From Gautieria morchelliformis (Eukaryota; Basidiomycota; Agaricomycetes; Gomphales; Gomphaceae), in the NCBI GenBank assembly GCA_015179125.1, contig WHVA01000074.1, positions 1 through 64,000 on the forward strand: a stretch of DNA of 64,000 nucleotides. The letters are read 5' to 3'. Within the stretch, counting starts at the first letter, position 1. Each line of letters opens with the position of its first letter. Of the stretch, positions 20,222 through 32,394 are shown one piece after another. The translations under genes and the position numbers were made by a program. A model generated the notes under the pieces. That model was not told where the DNA came from. It saw only the letters and a program-made list of their open reading frames with translations, and ran no database searches.

Positions 20222-21534
20222 CGCAGAGCCCACCATGTCCTCCGCTAACACCAAGGCTTTCGTGGTACCTAATCTAGCACAAGATGGTACTAACTGGGTT
20301 ACCTGGAAGAGTCAGACAATGGCCACGCTGACCTTGACCCGTGGTGCCAAACGGCACCTGGACAGGACTGCCCGGATCCCCCCCTTGATCCCTACATACC
20401 CTGATGGTCATGTGCTCACGGACAAGGAGGAGGAGGATCTGGAGGAATTAGAGAAGCGTTGGGATGATTACCACCAGCGCGAGGCGACGATCAAAGCCCA
20501 GATCTTCACCACCGTGCCGGACAGCGTGCTCATTGAAATCAGGAACCTGGACACTGCAAAGGCTGTATGGGAAGCTGTATGTGCAAAACATGAGGCAAAG
20601 GCGCTCATCATCAAGGTTGACATGCGCTGCCGGATGTATGAGTTGAAGTGCGAGGACGACGTGAATTGTTGGGTGCATTTATGCTCCTGCACCAAAATCA
20701 AGCCAAATAGATTCCAGCATTTGTATTTCTTTTGATTTTGACTTGAAACCATGCTGACATTCATTCTATGATTTGTCAAAATTTTCTTTGATTTTTCGAA
20801 GCTGTATTTCTACTTCTTTTCATGTTCTGTCCAACCGACCCTTTGTGGGTGGTTGTGGACAAGTTTCCTTTTTGAGATGTGGCTGTTCACTACCGTGCTA
20901 CGTTCTATGGGCGCTTAGCATGGCACACCGTGGCATCACAGGCACTAAAGCGCCGGCCAGTAGTACATGCGCATGAGACACATTTCTCCCCTCTCTCAGT
21001 GACAACTAAATTCACTGAGAGAGGCAAGTAAATTAGTCTTGTTTCTTTTCGATTTGTTGACTAGAAATCCTGTAGTGAATTAATTTCTAGGTAGTGTATA
21101 ATATATTTAAAGTGACAACTAAATTCACTGAGAGAGAGAATTAATTTCTAGTCGTCTTTTGAGTACCAAGTCCAGTCCTACTGCCTATAATTCCTGTCCT
21201 CTACATGAACATCCGCACGCACCTAGAAACGCTCATGAAAATGCACAAGCAACTAGCAGGTATGAATGCCGCACTCACCAACGAGGACCTAGTCACGATC
21301 ATACTTGGGTCACTCCCAAAGATGTACCACCCACTCATCAATGCAATAACAATGTCGGCGACACATGCAAAAGCAAAACTCAAGCCGGACCAGGTGGTCA
21401 GCACCCTTATTGATGAGTTTGAGCGATTAGCAATTGAGGAGCGACAGTTGAAGGCAAGTGAGAACACACTCGCAGTAGTCAAAAACCACGGGAAGCACCA
21501 CCAAAATCGAAAGGGACTGGCAAAAGAAAACCTT
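20214..21534 (+). pseudogene. Copia F gag, split by a solo LTR
   Basis: Plus-strand gag of UBN2 type: LAQDGTNWVTWKSQTMATL, then TAKAVWEAVCAKHEAKA and MYELKCEDDVN. A 539-bp LTR interrupts it at 20667-21205. The frame resumes as NIRTHLETLMKMHKQLAGMN and LGSLPKMYHPLINAI. It then jumps near 21535 straight into the RT/RNase H end. The zinc knuckle, protease, integrase and most of RT are absent, so F is an internally deleted, non-autonomous copy. Confidence 0.88.
20667..21205 (+). repeat. Solo copia LTR inserted in gag F
   Basis: TGTTGGGTGCATTTATGC to CCTGTCCTCTACA, closely similar to 22342-22832. Flanks are TGAAT (20662-20666) and TGAAC (21206-21210), a target duplication with one mutation. Removing the LTR restores the gag frame. 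Internal palindrome: CTCTCAGTGA...TTCACTGAGAGAG. Confidence 0.88.
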
Positions 21535-22328
21535 TGCAATTTCACAACCCGCATACATCGAGAAAATCATCAAAAAATTCAATCTCGAAAATGCGAAGAC
21601 TTATCCTATGCCTCTTGATCCAGCTGTTAAATTATCTAAAGACCAATGTCCTTCTACAGAGAGAGGCAAGAAAGCCATGTTGAAGTTTCCATACAGGCAA
21701 GCCATAGGATCACTGATGTGGGCAGCTGTAGCCACTCGACCTGACATTTGCAGTGCCATTACTCTCACAGTTTCTCAAAAATCCAAGTGGCACACATTGG
21801 AATGCAGTGAAATGTGTCTTTAAATATCTAAAAGGCACGAAACACTACAAACTGACACTTGGAAGAAATCGAGACAGCTTGATGGGGTACTCAGATGCGG
21901 ATTGGGGTTCACAGAGTCATAGGCGTTCATATTTGGCATATTTATTTCAGATTGATGGGGGCACTGTTTCATGGAGAACAATAAATAGTAACCCTCTCAT
22001 CAACTGAAGCCGAATTCATCACCCTGACACATGCGGCAAAGAAGCTCTTTGGATGCGCCATTTTATTTCTGAAATATTCCAACCACTGAACAAACCCATC
22101 AAAGTTTATTCAGACAATCAATCAGCTATTGCAATCACGTATGGCACTCAACAACACACGAGAACCAAGCATTTCGACATTAGATTGTATTTCCTTCAAG
22201 ATATAATCAAAAATCAAGAAGCCAAGCTCATTTATTTGCCAACCAAACAAATGTTGGCAGATATTCTCACTAAAGGACTTCCTAGTCCTAGAGTGAAGAT
22301 CCTCAATGAGAAGCTTGGAATATATTAG
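21535..22328 (+). pseudogene. Copia F RT C-terminus and RNase H
   Basis: Reads PAYIEKIIKKFNLENAKTYP, YRQAIGSLMWAAVATRPDIC, NAVKCVFKYLKGTKHYKL, LMGYSDADWGSQSHRRS, then STEAEFITLTHAAKE and VYSDNQSAIAITYGTQQHTR. The last part ends in the usual copia tail, LADILTKGLPSPRV. Frames change near 21790 and 22005. The YVDD active site of RT is in the deleted part. Confidence 0.9.
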
Positions 22329-22330
22329 GC

Positions 22331-22832
22331 TTGAGGGGGCATGTTGGGTGCATTTATGCTCCTGCACCAAAATCAAGCCAAATAAATTCCACCATTCGTA
22401 TTTCTGTCCAATTTCTTTTCAGATTGTTTTTCTATGATCACTTTATTTTTCAGAATTTTTCCAAAACTTTCTATCAAAAATTTGTACTTCTATTTCGATT
22501 TGTTTTTCTTCTTTTCACCACCAGCACCCTTACATAATCATTTCAACGCGCGCTGTACCATGAGCGCTAAAGGGCCCGGTGGTAGTATATGCACAGTGAG
22601 ACACATTTCCCCCTCTCTCAGTGACAACTAAATTCACTGAGAGAGGCAAGTAAATTAGTCTTATTTTCCTTTGATTTATTGACCCAGAAATCCTGTAGTG
22701 AATTAATTTCTAGGTAGTGTATAATATATTCAGTGACAACTAAATTCATTGAGAGAGGCAATGAATTAATTTCTAGTCTATTCTTCTGAGTATCAAGTCC
22801 AGTCCTACTGCCTATAATTCCTGTCCTCTACA
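22331..22832 (+). repeat. Copia F polypurine tract and 3' LTR
   Basis: The tract TTGAGGGGGCA (22331-22341) directly precedes the LTR TGTTGGGTGC...CTCTACA (22342-22832). The LTR has the palindrome CTCTCAGTGA/TTCACTGAGAGAG near 22614 and the family end also seen at 1892-1945 and 21147-21205. Confidence 0.88.
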
Positions 22833-24148
22833 TTTTCAATATGTAGCACTAGGGAGAGTTGCCCTTATACTTTCCCTCTCTGAGATCATGGGGAAATGAA
22901 TTATTTATGCATTGACACATCTCTCCAGTCCTGCAACCTTCTGTGGTGGATGATACTGACACAAGAGATCAAGCATTGACCCAAGGTTCATGGAAGCTAT
23001 TTCTTTCTGAGGAAGGTATTGCTTTCCAGGGTATTCGGTCCCTGCTATGTGCACCATCACTTTGAGTGTCAACATTTGCCTTCCTGCCAGTCATCAACAG
23101 ACCACATCCCCCTCTTACTGTTTCTGCAAAGTAAAACCTTTCCTAACAAATGCTCTTTGTGACTCCATTCACACAGAGGACAGATTGGTCTACTCACTGG
23201 CACTTTAGCTTTTGCCACCCAACTTTATGCAGATGGAAGATTTACTCAGGCAGCATTTAAAGTGCTGTTCCTATGCAGCCTGATGGTAGAATAAAACCTC
23301 ACACTTTCCTCTTCTATTATGTGCCTGTGAATGAAGGCTCACAGTTGCTCCTTTTGCCTATTCATGGGGCAAACTACTGAAAGAGGCCTCTGTCACAAAG
23401 CTCCAATCACCAATCGCACTGTTCTATCACCACTCCATGCCCACACTGCATCCACCACAGACGTATGATGCTCCTATCTCATGAGTAACATAAGCCCACA
23501 TCCTTTTGGTCTATTTTCACCTTCTAACACAATTGAAGTTTAATATCACACTCCTCAACCCATGCCATAACTCCACTTACACACTGTACTTACACTACAC
23601 CTCCCGTCACCACATAGTCCACCCCTGTAATGGCTTACCTTCCATCAACATGCTCCTACACAGCTTGCCTTGCTTGGATGACATCTCCTCACAAACATTG
23701 TAATGTGAGCTTGAAGTGCAACTCCCCAATGTTGGTAGTCTGCTGTAATGCTACTGTATAACCTTTCTACATAGAGTTCTTCAAAATGACAACATTAATG
23801 ATATTTTCACCTTCTCCGTTATTCATACACCGCACCTTAACCGCCCGCCGAAGCGAAGCGCTGGCGAAGATAAAGACAAGGACACGGTCATGTGACATGC
23901 GCTATGACCCTTCGTCGTAAATAAACATCTAGGGCAACATTGAACGGGCAAAATAGTAAATCCACTTATCTGGTATACCCCAAAACGTTTATACCCGAAT
24001 ATTTTACGTAGTAATTTTACGTCGAACTAAAATTTATATACTTGCCAACAGCCGAAGGTCCGCCACAGCATGAAGCCGTTTCCTTCAAAAGCTGTATATT
24101 TGCTGCAGGCGCCTTGAGGCAACTCCCTCTTTCACATTGCACCTCACC
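22833..24148. other. Intergenic stretch, 1.3 kb, no recognisable feature
   Basis: Short open frames only, none with motifs. The part before the methyltransferase gene (23,850-24,148) is the likely promoter and includes TCATGTGACATG. No clear TATA is seen. Confidence 0.5.
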
Positions 24149-25357
24149 ATGGGTATCCCCCTCGAAGTCGTTGGTAGCCTTCCCAGGCCCATCAAGCTGC
24201 AGAGTGCTTTTATGGACTATGACGCTGGCAAGATCACCTTCGCACAGCTACAGGAGGTACAGGACGAGGCTTGTAAAGAGTCTATCCAACGAATGGAGAA
24301 GACGGGACACCCCATTATTACTGACGGCGAGCAGCGGTCCTCGTCCTTTGCGACATATCCTATCACGCATTCGTTGGCTGGAACAGGGCTCGTGGCCAAT
24401 CTATCTAGTGATGGGCAACTACTTGCCGTATTCGAAGATGGCCACCGCCGCTATCTGCCCAGGCTCGTGTCTGGCCCGTTTCGTTATCAGACATATGCAT
24501 CCGACTACTTGAAGAGGTCGCTCCCAATGTCTACAAGGCCGATGAAACAGGCAGTCATCGCGCCGTCCATGCTTTGCCTTCTCTATCCTTTGGACAAGGA
24601 GATCCAAGGGTATTCCAGAGAGCAGTTTGAGCACGACCTCCTCAATGAGTGCGAAAAGGATATCCGACAATGCTTTGAGGCTGGTGCGACTCGCGTCTCG
24701 ATCGACTTCACAGAGGGCCGTTTGTCCCTCAAGAGAGACCCCAGAAATCCATGGACTGGTCGCAACATGCTCGATAAATTCATCGCGCTCAACAATCGGG
24801 TCATCGATCGATTTTCCCCAGAGATGAGAAAGAATATTGGAGTTCATACTTGTCCTGGCGGTGAGTTTGCCGTTCGAGAAGTAAAATACAATACTGAGAA
24901 GCCATTTCTAGCTGACTGTGATAGTCCCCACTCGCGTGACGTCGATTACGCTGAACTTCTTCCATCGCTGTTCAAGATGAACGCTGGATACTTCCTGATC
25001 CAAGCCTCCTCCGAGAAGGACAAAGATAAGGTGTACAGGCTCTGTGGGCAACACGCACGTTCAGACGCCAACGGGGTTGCGCAGGTGTGCTTCATCGGTG
25101 TCATCAACCCTGTAGACCCGAGGGTCGAAACGCCAGAAGAGGTATGCGATGCGATTCTGAGAGCGGCCAAATACATCCCCAAAGAACGCCTTGGGGTGAC
25201 GGACGACTGCGGCTTTTCTCCCTTCAGCATCGATATGAAACCTAAACACCACGTAGGACCTATATGCGGCCCCGACTTCGCCAGACACCTTGCTTTTGAG
25301 AAAATTAAGGCACGTGTTCAGGGTGCTGAACTCGCCAGTCAAATACTGGGGATATAG
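24149..25357 (+). CDS. MetE-like (cobalamin-independent methionine synthase C-terminal domain) protein
   Basis: An intronless ORF of 402 residues with a fungal-style start context (CACCATGG). The fold family is UROD/MetE. The N-terminus EVVGSLPRP and the stretch ITDGEQRSSSF are typical. The zinc ligands of MetE appear as His233 and Cys235 (GVHTCPGGE) and Cys354 (TDDCGFSPF). At about 400 residues it is roughly half of full MetE (about 760) and lacks the N-terminal domain, as in the short 'MetE-II' proteins common in fungi and bacteria. Full MetE moves a methyl group from 5-methyltetrahydrofolate to homocysteine in the cytosol; the donor and acceptor for the short form are not known. No signal peptide is seen. 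An in-frame TTG 12 bases upstream is not a credible start. Confidence 0.9.
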   Translation: MGIPLEVVGSLPRPIKLQSAFMDYDAGKITFAQLQEVQDEACKESIQRMEKTGHPIITDGEQRSSSFATYPITHSLAGTGLVANLSSDGQLLAVFEDGHRRYLPRLVSGPFRYQTYASDYLKRSLPMSTRPMKQAVIAPSMLCLLYPLDKEIQGYSREQFEHDLLNECEKDIRQCFEAGATRVSIDFTEGRLSLKRDPRNPWTGRNMLDKFIALNNRVIDRFSPEMRKNIGVHTCPGGEFAVREVKYNTEKPFLADCDSPHSRDVDYAELLPSLFKMNAGYFLIQASSEKDKDKVYRLCGQHARSDANGVAQVCFIGVINPVDPRVETPEEVCDAILRAAKYIPKERLGVTDDCGFSPFSIDMKPKHHVGPICGPDFARHLAFEKIKARVQGAELASQILGI

Positions 25358-26398
25358 ACGTATGGACCGAAAACAGCTAGCGGAGACGGGAGAAGAAGCT
25401 CGATCGAGAAAACGGGATCGAGAAAAAATACTTACTTTACTAAAAGAGCATATATGTTGCTTACCGTTATGTAATTGAATTACGTGCGTACTTAATAAAT
25501 TTCAAGCAGTGGACACTCTGATCGCCGCACTAGAGTCCCTCGTAGTCATGGCTCCCTTCATGCCGCAATTCCAAGACACCTACCTACTACTACTTAGTAG
25601 TTAATCGACGAGTTATAAGATCTGCAATACTTGGCAAACGACCATCATAATAACATGTTACACTTCAATATGTAAGTCTAACAGCATGCCTCTATACTGG
25701 AGCGAGGGAGACGTGTTTAGATCATAATAATAACCTATGAAGAGTTGAGCGTGGGCTAGGATGTACGGGTCAAGAAGAGATAGTAGAAGATCAGAAAGGG
25801 GTGCCCGAGTTTTTGAGCTGTGGCGGGCATTTTCGGCAGTGATGGTACGCAGACCGTCGTGATAAGACATCATCGACATGGGGTTGGAAACCAGCTCACC
25901 TGGGACTCCCATTCAAAATCCAATAAGCAGAAACGACCTGAGAAACTGCGTGTCAACATGCGGACACACCAGCGAGATAATTCGATGAAAGCTCAGAAAT
26001 CTCAAGTAGAAATACAGCCATGGAGATGTCGTCAACCCAGCGGTCAGGCGGTAACTCCTTTATAACATCTTGGCAAGTAGATTGGGCATGAAAACTCACC
26101 ATTTGTAGAATCGATCGAGACATTAAACCTGGGTGAAAAACATCAGCATTCTGCGTCAAATACGAGACGGATCGGGTAACAGGATTCAGACAGCAGTTGG
26201 ATAAATGTAAGCATGGAGCACATGCCCTCAGAAACTCTAGTTTGAATGGTTTTGGTTCATCCCCAGCAAAACCGGAATTTTAGCTCACCTAGTCCATGAT
26301 GGTGCAGAGAAGGGAAAAACTTCTCGGCGCTTGCTTATGTAGCAACGCGTCTGGTTTAGGGCTGGCACGCACGGACGCGTCCATTAATCCAGCCCAGT
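25358..26398. other. Intergenic stretch, no recognisable feature
   Basis: No open frame with motifs. The right end is the presumed promoter of the Spc34-like gene. Confidence 0.5.
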
Positions 26399-28302
26399 AT
26401 GCCGTCTCTCCTCGATACCCTCGATCGATTCAATTCGACCTCATCATCTATCCGCTCTCTTACTCTTTCTCAACCGTCACGCGCAGATCCCGGGCCTTTC
26501 ACCGCTGCCATCTTGGATCTCACATTACACGACCTCCTGCGTGAGGCAGACGAAGCAGAGTACGGCCTCTTCAGCTTTGTTAAAGAGTCGTCGGATACGC
26601 CACACGATGGACTTGCAGCTCATGGCAAGGTGGGAAGGAGAGAGTTTAGAGGAGCGTCTCCACTGAAGCCAAAGCGCGTCGCTAGCACAAACCGTGAGGA
26701 AGAGCCCGAGGTCTATGTAGAGGCTGCATTGAAGTATCTAGACCGCTTGTGAGCTCATATCCATGCTTGCCAAGATAACCCCCATAAATGTTGCACCGTC
26801 GCCTTTACTTTAGTCATGCCGTCAAACCAATGCCACAGGCTCGGACGCATCTGGAGTCTTTGATCGATAGATTGAACAATGTCAGAGATAACCTTGATAG
26901 GTTACATACCTCGCTTGAGGAGGTAGGTTGTCACTGCTTCTGACGGATGGTGGTCTGAGCGTGCTATTTAGGCGTCCCAGACTGGTCGCGCCTCTCCCAA
27001 GAGTCAAATAGCCGAAGAGGAACGACGCATCGGTGAATTGAAGTCACGCATTCTACAATTGCGCAAGCTAGTACGTCCATTGCATTATTCTAGTGGCTCA
27101 CCTCTCAATGGTGCATTGTTCAGAAAGAGGCCCTTGTCACCAAGATTCCCGCTACTCCTAAACAACCTTCCCGAAATCTCAGGACCGGCTCACGCCCCAC
27201 CCCTCAAATCCCAGACAAGTCATATTCCCTTTTAGATGAGGAGCTGGACATGAGCGGCATGGATGCGCTACTGTCACCTCCACCTCCAATACCGAGCTCG
27301 AGCCGTGTCCCGACAAAGCCGGATGCGGATGCAACTAGTGATGCAGACAAAGACGACCCGTCGATATGCGAGACAAACACGGATGAAGAAAGTGACGATG
27401 CCTGTGGTTCTGGAGAACCGACCGTCGTCATTTCACAGCTTCGCCCTGACCCTGCGCCTATAGCAACACCACCCTCACCACCTCCTTCTCGACCGCATTC
27501 TCAAACTTCTGTCATGGAACCCCAAACGCCAGTTCAGGGTAACAAGGCAACAACAGGAACTACAGCTCCGCCATCGACAAAAGCCAAAGTGCGACGAGTG
27601 CGCATAACAGCTGACGTGGAACGAGTCTGCGTAAGTCGTGCCATCTCAGATGTTTCAGGTTTGATAGGTTTCATCATTGGTGGCGGTATAGACAAAAATA
27701 TGGAGGACGATACCAGACCTCCTGGTACCTGGGAACAGTTTCAGCTCGCCTGGCAAGCGTCATCCCAATGCTAAAGACACGATGTCCGTGGACCTTTCGT
27801 TTGGTTTTATTATATCCCCTTAAACAGGTGTCGTTTTACAGTGCTGTCTTGCAAACAATCACAGCCCAGCCGATTCCTGATCCGAGTACCGACAATCCCT
27901 CCTCTCCCTCGACCCGCTCGACCCTTTCCTCCCTCCTCGGTATCGAGACATTTGGTCCTGCAGTTGGTACCCCTCATCAAATCATGACGGCGCATGTTCT
28001 GCTGTCTCTCTTCAACGCGCCCAACGTATGTTTTGTATCATTTTATCAGCCCAGCCACTCACTGGCAGCATGTCATATAGCACGAAATGCCCCTCACCGC
28101 TCTTAAAAACTTTCTCGCTTCCAAGACAGCCGTACCATCCCCGGGACCCGACGCTGGGAGGGAGGCGAAGCAAAATGCCGCAGCGTTGAGCGCAAGCGCA
28201 GCGCAAGTTGGAACACGGGCATTATACGGGTGTGTGGCAAAGAAAATTGTCAAGATTGATCGTGGAGGTGTGGAACAGATCGTCAAATTTGATCGTGTGT
28301 GA
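26399..28302 (+). CDS. Spc34-like (DASH/Dam1 complex) protein with C-terminal extension, seven exons
   Basis: Model: 26399-26748, 26814-26922, 26972-27070, 27124-27630, 27692-27798, 27842-28025, 28081-28302; six GT-AG introns of 43-65 nt, all phase-consistent, giving 525 residues. The N-terminus (DPGPFTAAILDLTLHDLLRE then ADEAEYGLFSF) resembles DASH subunit Spc34, followed by two coiled-coil exons (THLESLIDRLNNVRDNLDRL; EEERRIGELKSRILQLRK). The DASH complex links kinetochores to spindle microtubules. A Pro/Ser/Asp-rich linker leads to a second conserved-looking region (VRITADVERVC; IMTAHVLLSLFNAP; ALYGCVAKKIVKIDRGG). Spc34 is usually about 250-300 residues, so this half is extra. The exon structure is well supported; the family name is moderate, and a lineage-specific unrelated protein is possible. 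Confidence 0.6.
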
Positions 28303-30523
28303 AAGTAAGTAATGAAGCGGGTGGTGCTAATCGGATCTGCTCTATGAGCACCGCGATTGAAGTTATTGCTCTCGCGCTATGAAATGACAATTGACTGTCT
28401 TACCCCATGCCTCGTCTACAGTATGTTGATATGAACAAGTGAGAAACCCTCGGCAGTTTCATATACAACAGAAGGCTTGCCCGCATCAGTGTGATCATCG
28501 ATGAATCGATGACTGTCGGATTCACCCTGACGCTGCCATGGGCGCCGGGGCGACTGTGACCTCTTGATCGGTGAGCGGTCTACATGCACATTTGTACAAA
28601 GTCATTCAGCCGCTCATGAGGCTAGTGCCGATGAGTGACTTTATTACAGTCATAGCGCTCGCAAGCTCTATATCTCCCCAAGTTCGCGTGAACGATCATG
28701 CAATCTTCGCCATCGACCGTCATACCTATCAACTCATTCTGCTTCGAGCAGTGTAATCTACTAGTACAACTGGTCATGAATCGCAGTCACCCGGAGGCTA
28801 GGCCTACTACTGTGTATAGTTCACCCTATTTCGGAAGAGTCTACTGGAGGGCACGACGTTCAGGCGACGCTAGATGGATAGATATAAGTGTATAAGACGA
28901 GATAGGTAAGTATTGATCTCTAATTCGAGCCTGTTCTCCGGAAAGGCGGGGGAAGGGTCTCGACTTCGTGATCTCGAGGTTGGGGAGGGTGACTTCCCAT
29001 GGGTGATGGTACAATGGACATCCTGAATGGCGGGTGAGGTCGACCATGAATTCAGCTAGCTGACGGCGCGATCCTCCGGCCCGTTTTCTTACTCACTACC
29101 CTTCAGTTCTATGAACACTCGTCTAGTGGCCCATAGTGCTCTCCCATGGGTTTCAGTGTTGGTGACTATTTTTGTTTCGATAGGTCTCAGTTCCTTGTCC
29201 GCAGTCATTATATCTCGATGATCGATGACATAGCCTTGAACCCAGCTTATAACTGCCCAGTAGGTAACGATCACTCCTGGCCCATCGAGGATTCTTCACC
29301 CTCGATTATTTACAGTACATCAGCCATGTAATATTCCCGATATTTATTTTCTACTCTCACAAATGATCTATTTGATAATAGTCTGTAGCCATTATGACTA
29401 ATCGTTTGACAACTAATTGCATCACTCGGAGGGGGAAGGCTTCCCCCCGTCTGGAGACACTTCATCCCGCAGGCCAAGCCTCCCCTGGTAACCAAGCTAA
29501 CGGCTGGAGGTGCCATAAATGAATGCTTGACACTTGATTTTGCGCACCCGTTTCCGGCAACGAATCCGACGGAATTGAGGAAACATTGCACGTTCTATTG
29601 TGTTTAATTCCAGCTTTAATTGCTTTGATTCAATCAGAAGGCGGTGGGTTTATTCTCTTCCTCCTGGTTCGTTGACTTGGTTTGACGTGGACACCGTCAA
29701 TTCAGAACTTCAATCGCAGCTCAACAAGGCGGAAGGAGAAAAGCGTGGAGCAATTCTCGCCTCAGATTATAAGATGGTCTTGAAGATAAGTACCCCTGCA
29801 AAAGACGATCATGAAATAGGAGATATCGTGCTGTTATGATAGTAGCTTGGTGGCACTTACACGTCACCATATATAGCAAGGCTGCGGTACTTAGCACGAG
29901 GGCTTGATTTGATACTCACTAGACTCACCAGGCTCACCGATAGGACCTTGTACAAGGTACTTATAACGGATTTGTGCGACCGAGTTTTCGTGCGCTACAT
30001 ATAACAAGGCAGCTTCGCGAAAACAAACTTAAATATTACTGGGCCGCCGCGCGTAACCGGGCCATGGTCCGTGCACGACTCACGTGTCACGGGATCAACG
30101 TGTTACGTAACACCATCTCTTGTGGTTCGTACATATTTACCTTGTCCTGGCGGCCTTTTGCTGACTGAAATTGACCACAGCTCTGTACTGTCGCCAGTGA
30201 GGTTTTACTGGGGCACAGTCTTTTGCTAGTTGAACCCGTCTCTTTCTTTCGAGATTGAGCAATCTTTGGAACACTATTCGTTCATGGGCATGTCGGATAA
30301 AGGAGAATAGAGCATCGATAGAAAGGTTTTACCACTTTAGCTATTGACGTGGAATTTGATGAATGTCATTGGTCCATGTGTTCTCGAGAAGGAACATTGA
30401 ATTGAACCGGTGACTGATTTCATTGTCCGCTCAAAGGGAAGCGACGATTGAAATCCTACATAAAGACCTGACACAGTGTCTCTCTTGTACTCTCAAACCG
30501 CCATCTTGCCATTACTGCTGCAC
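28303..30523. other. Intergenic stretch, one weak ORF
   Basis: The only longer plus-strand frame, 29600-29839 (includes VNSELQSQLNKAEGEKRGAI), has no homology I recognise and is not annotated as a gene. Nothing else is seen. Confidence 0.4.
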
Positions 30524-31169
30524 CATGGAAAACCAGCTGCCCTTTTTGCACAGCCTTGGCTTACTCCACCGGGAGCTCATGACTCTGGAGGAGGATCGTC
30601 GTCTCTTTATGCAACCAATACACCTCCGCCCTCTAGGGGTGGGGGCCCCGGGTTTCCTGGCACCACCCGCACCGCTTCTACACCCGCCGCTCGAGCCACA
30701 GCCCTACCCCAGGTTGCCCCCACACCCTCTCCTCGCATTCCAACCGCTGGCGCGGCCGCTCCCCATCCCCGCGCTCTCATCGGCAGTAGACAACCCAGCA
30801 TCGCCTGCACCATTCGCTTCTCGAGGCGACCGCGACCGTCGCCGAAAGGCGAAAGCAATGGCAAGGCTGAAAAGCGAAGAGGCCACCAGCCATTTATCTC
30901 GCGGGGGCAGCCGCCCTCGCAAGAACAAACAACGCAATACCTCCATGGACACGCAGCCCAGTTTGGGCGCGAGGTCCAGGAGCACGCCGCCGTCCTTTGC
31001 AAGGGACGGCCGCTGGCCGAGAGGAGCTCAGAGGAGAGGAGCTAGCGGTGACAGAGGAGAAATGGGCGCGGAGCGTGGGACAACACTGCTCTTTCTGGTC
31101 GAGCACACCTTCGAGGAGCTGCCAGACGACACCGTGGTTCCCAGATGGAGGATTTCAAAGCAGTGGTAA
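30524..31169 (+). CDS. Hypothetical proline- and arginine-rich protein
   Basis: ATG at 30524 in CACCATGGA; 214 residues. It opens with a hydrophobic/acidic stretch (MENQLPFLHSLGLLHRELMT), continues with a Pro-rich segment (about residues 40-85) and an Arg/Ser-rich basic region (RGDRDRRRKAKAMARLKSEE), and ends FEELPDDTVVPRWRISKQW. A second frame (30476-31045) is also open over most of it because of high GC, so the true frame is not certain. No family recognised; low complexity suggests a disordered, possibly nuclear protein. Confidence 0.35.
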
Positions 31170-31684
31170 CGTATTTATACGTAGCCACCCCCTGAGTCGG
31201 CATATAGTTCAAGCTCGCAGGGATCTTGCAGGTTCGCGTTTCTGGTGTAGAGGACACTTGCGATTGGACTTTAGGGTATGCTGGAAGGGAAAGCTTGTTT
31301 GGAATGTCATGTATATCTGTATCAGCATTTGTATCAATTCACGGTGTAGATCTCTTATTCCGATTTTTCGTGGGGCGAGGAATCACCGGGTTATGTCCCT
31401 TGTGATTTCGATAGGGTTGGATCCGTGAAAGGCTTACGAGTCTGAGCTGTACCAGGTAGACATTCAGCCTGAAAACATGTTCGGTCCTGCTTCCCTAAGT
31501 TGAGAAGTATCGCTGATTAGAGAAACGATTTTCGGGATCATTACATGCCAGCAATAGTACGGGATAAATCCACAATAGATTAAAACACTTTTTCCAATAC
31601 ATCGATGAGCGTGCTCATGATCTGCCCAGCATGCGTCGTGAGTAAACGAGACAACACAGCTCGCCATCCAGTACACACACCTTC

Positions 31685-32394
31685 TTAACAACCCGAGGAA
31701 GCCTCTGCCTCTGGAATCCCAGTCTCGTATTCCACTCCGTTCTTATGTTTTTCTCCTCCGAGGCGATAAGATGCGTGCGGCTTAACATGGTCAGTACGCG
31801 ACTTGGGATCTATACCAGCGACCTTCTTGATGATTAATTGATTTTCCAGGCTTTCGGTTTGGGTCTGACGCCAGCACCTCCGAGCCCTGTCAAGTAATTC
31901 AACCGTGAGCAAACATTCCTTAAACACAACAGACAAACCCAGCCAGACAGTGTATGGCCTTCTTCACGAGGAGCATCTGCTTCAACTTTTCGTTTTTTTC
32001 TTTCAGTGTCTCGAAATCCTCCAAAGCCTCCTCGGTTAACAGTGGCACGACGTAGTGTGTGAACTGGCCGCACCTGCACAACATTATCTCCAGCGAAAAA
32101 AAAGTTGCGTTGCTCAACTGCCTTGACACCTCGACCCCTTCGCCGGATTGTGGTGACTTCTTGCGTGTTCCAACTGGAGGTAGGGATCAACTGTCGAGGA
32201 TATTGTGATAGGAGTGACACACCACCTTTTGAATCTTTGGAAAACACAGGGAGTTTTGAGCGATGCCGATTATTATAAGCTCTGAGACGCCACACCCACA
32301 GATGGAACGCACAGGGTAATGCGGAAAAGGATGGCAAATAACCACAGCAAACGACACCAGAGTACACCAAGTCTGTTGGTCGTTGGAGCATCAA
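31685..32394 (-). CDS. Putative two-exon unknown protein (minus strand)
   Basis: Two open pieces join cleanly: an upstream frame ending LLTEEALEDFETLKEKNEKL-KQMLLVKKAIHCLAG, a 52-nt candidate intron (31939-31888, GTTTGT...TGACAG), and RRCWRQTQTESLENQLIIKK ... GVEYETGIPEAEASSGC with stop at 31685. The first piece is predicted coiled coil. The true start is unclear: two frames overlap between 32394 and 31920, and an extra intron may lie there. Family not recognised. Confidence 0.35.

Noticed and set aside
24137..24148. Upstream start adding four residues to the MetE-like protein
   Set aside because: The upstream codon is TTG; the ATG at 24149 has a good start context and fits the family's N-terminus.
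28841..29047. Short ORFs at 28.5-29.6 kb
   Set aside because: No motif, no start context, no splice partners.
30476..31045. Alternative frame of 189 residues overlapping the hypothetical gene at 30524
   Set aside because: Open mainly because of high GC; no better motifs, and it starts earlier without a good context.
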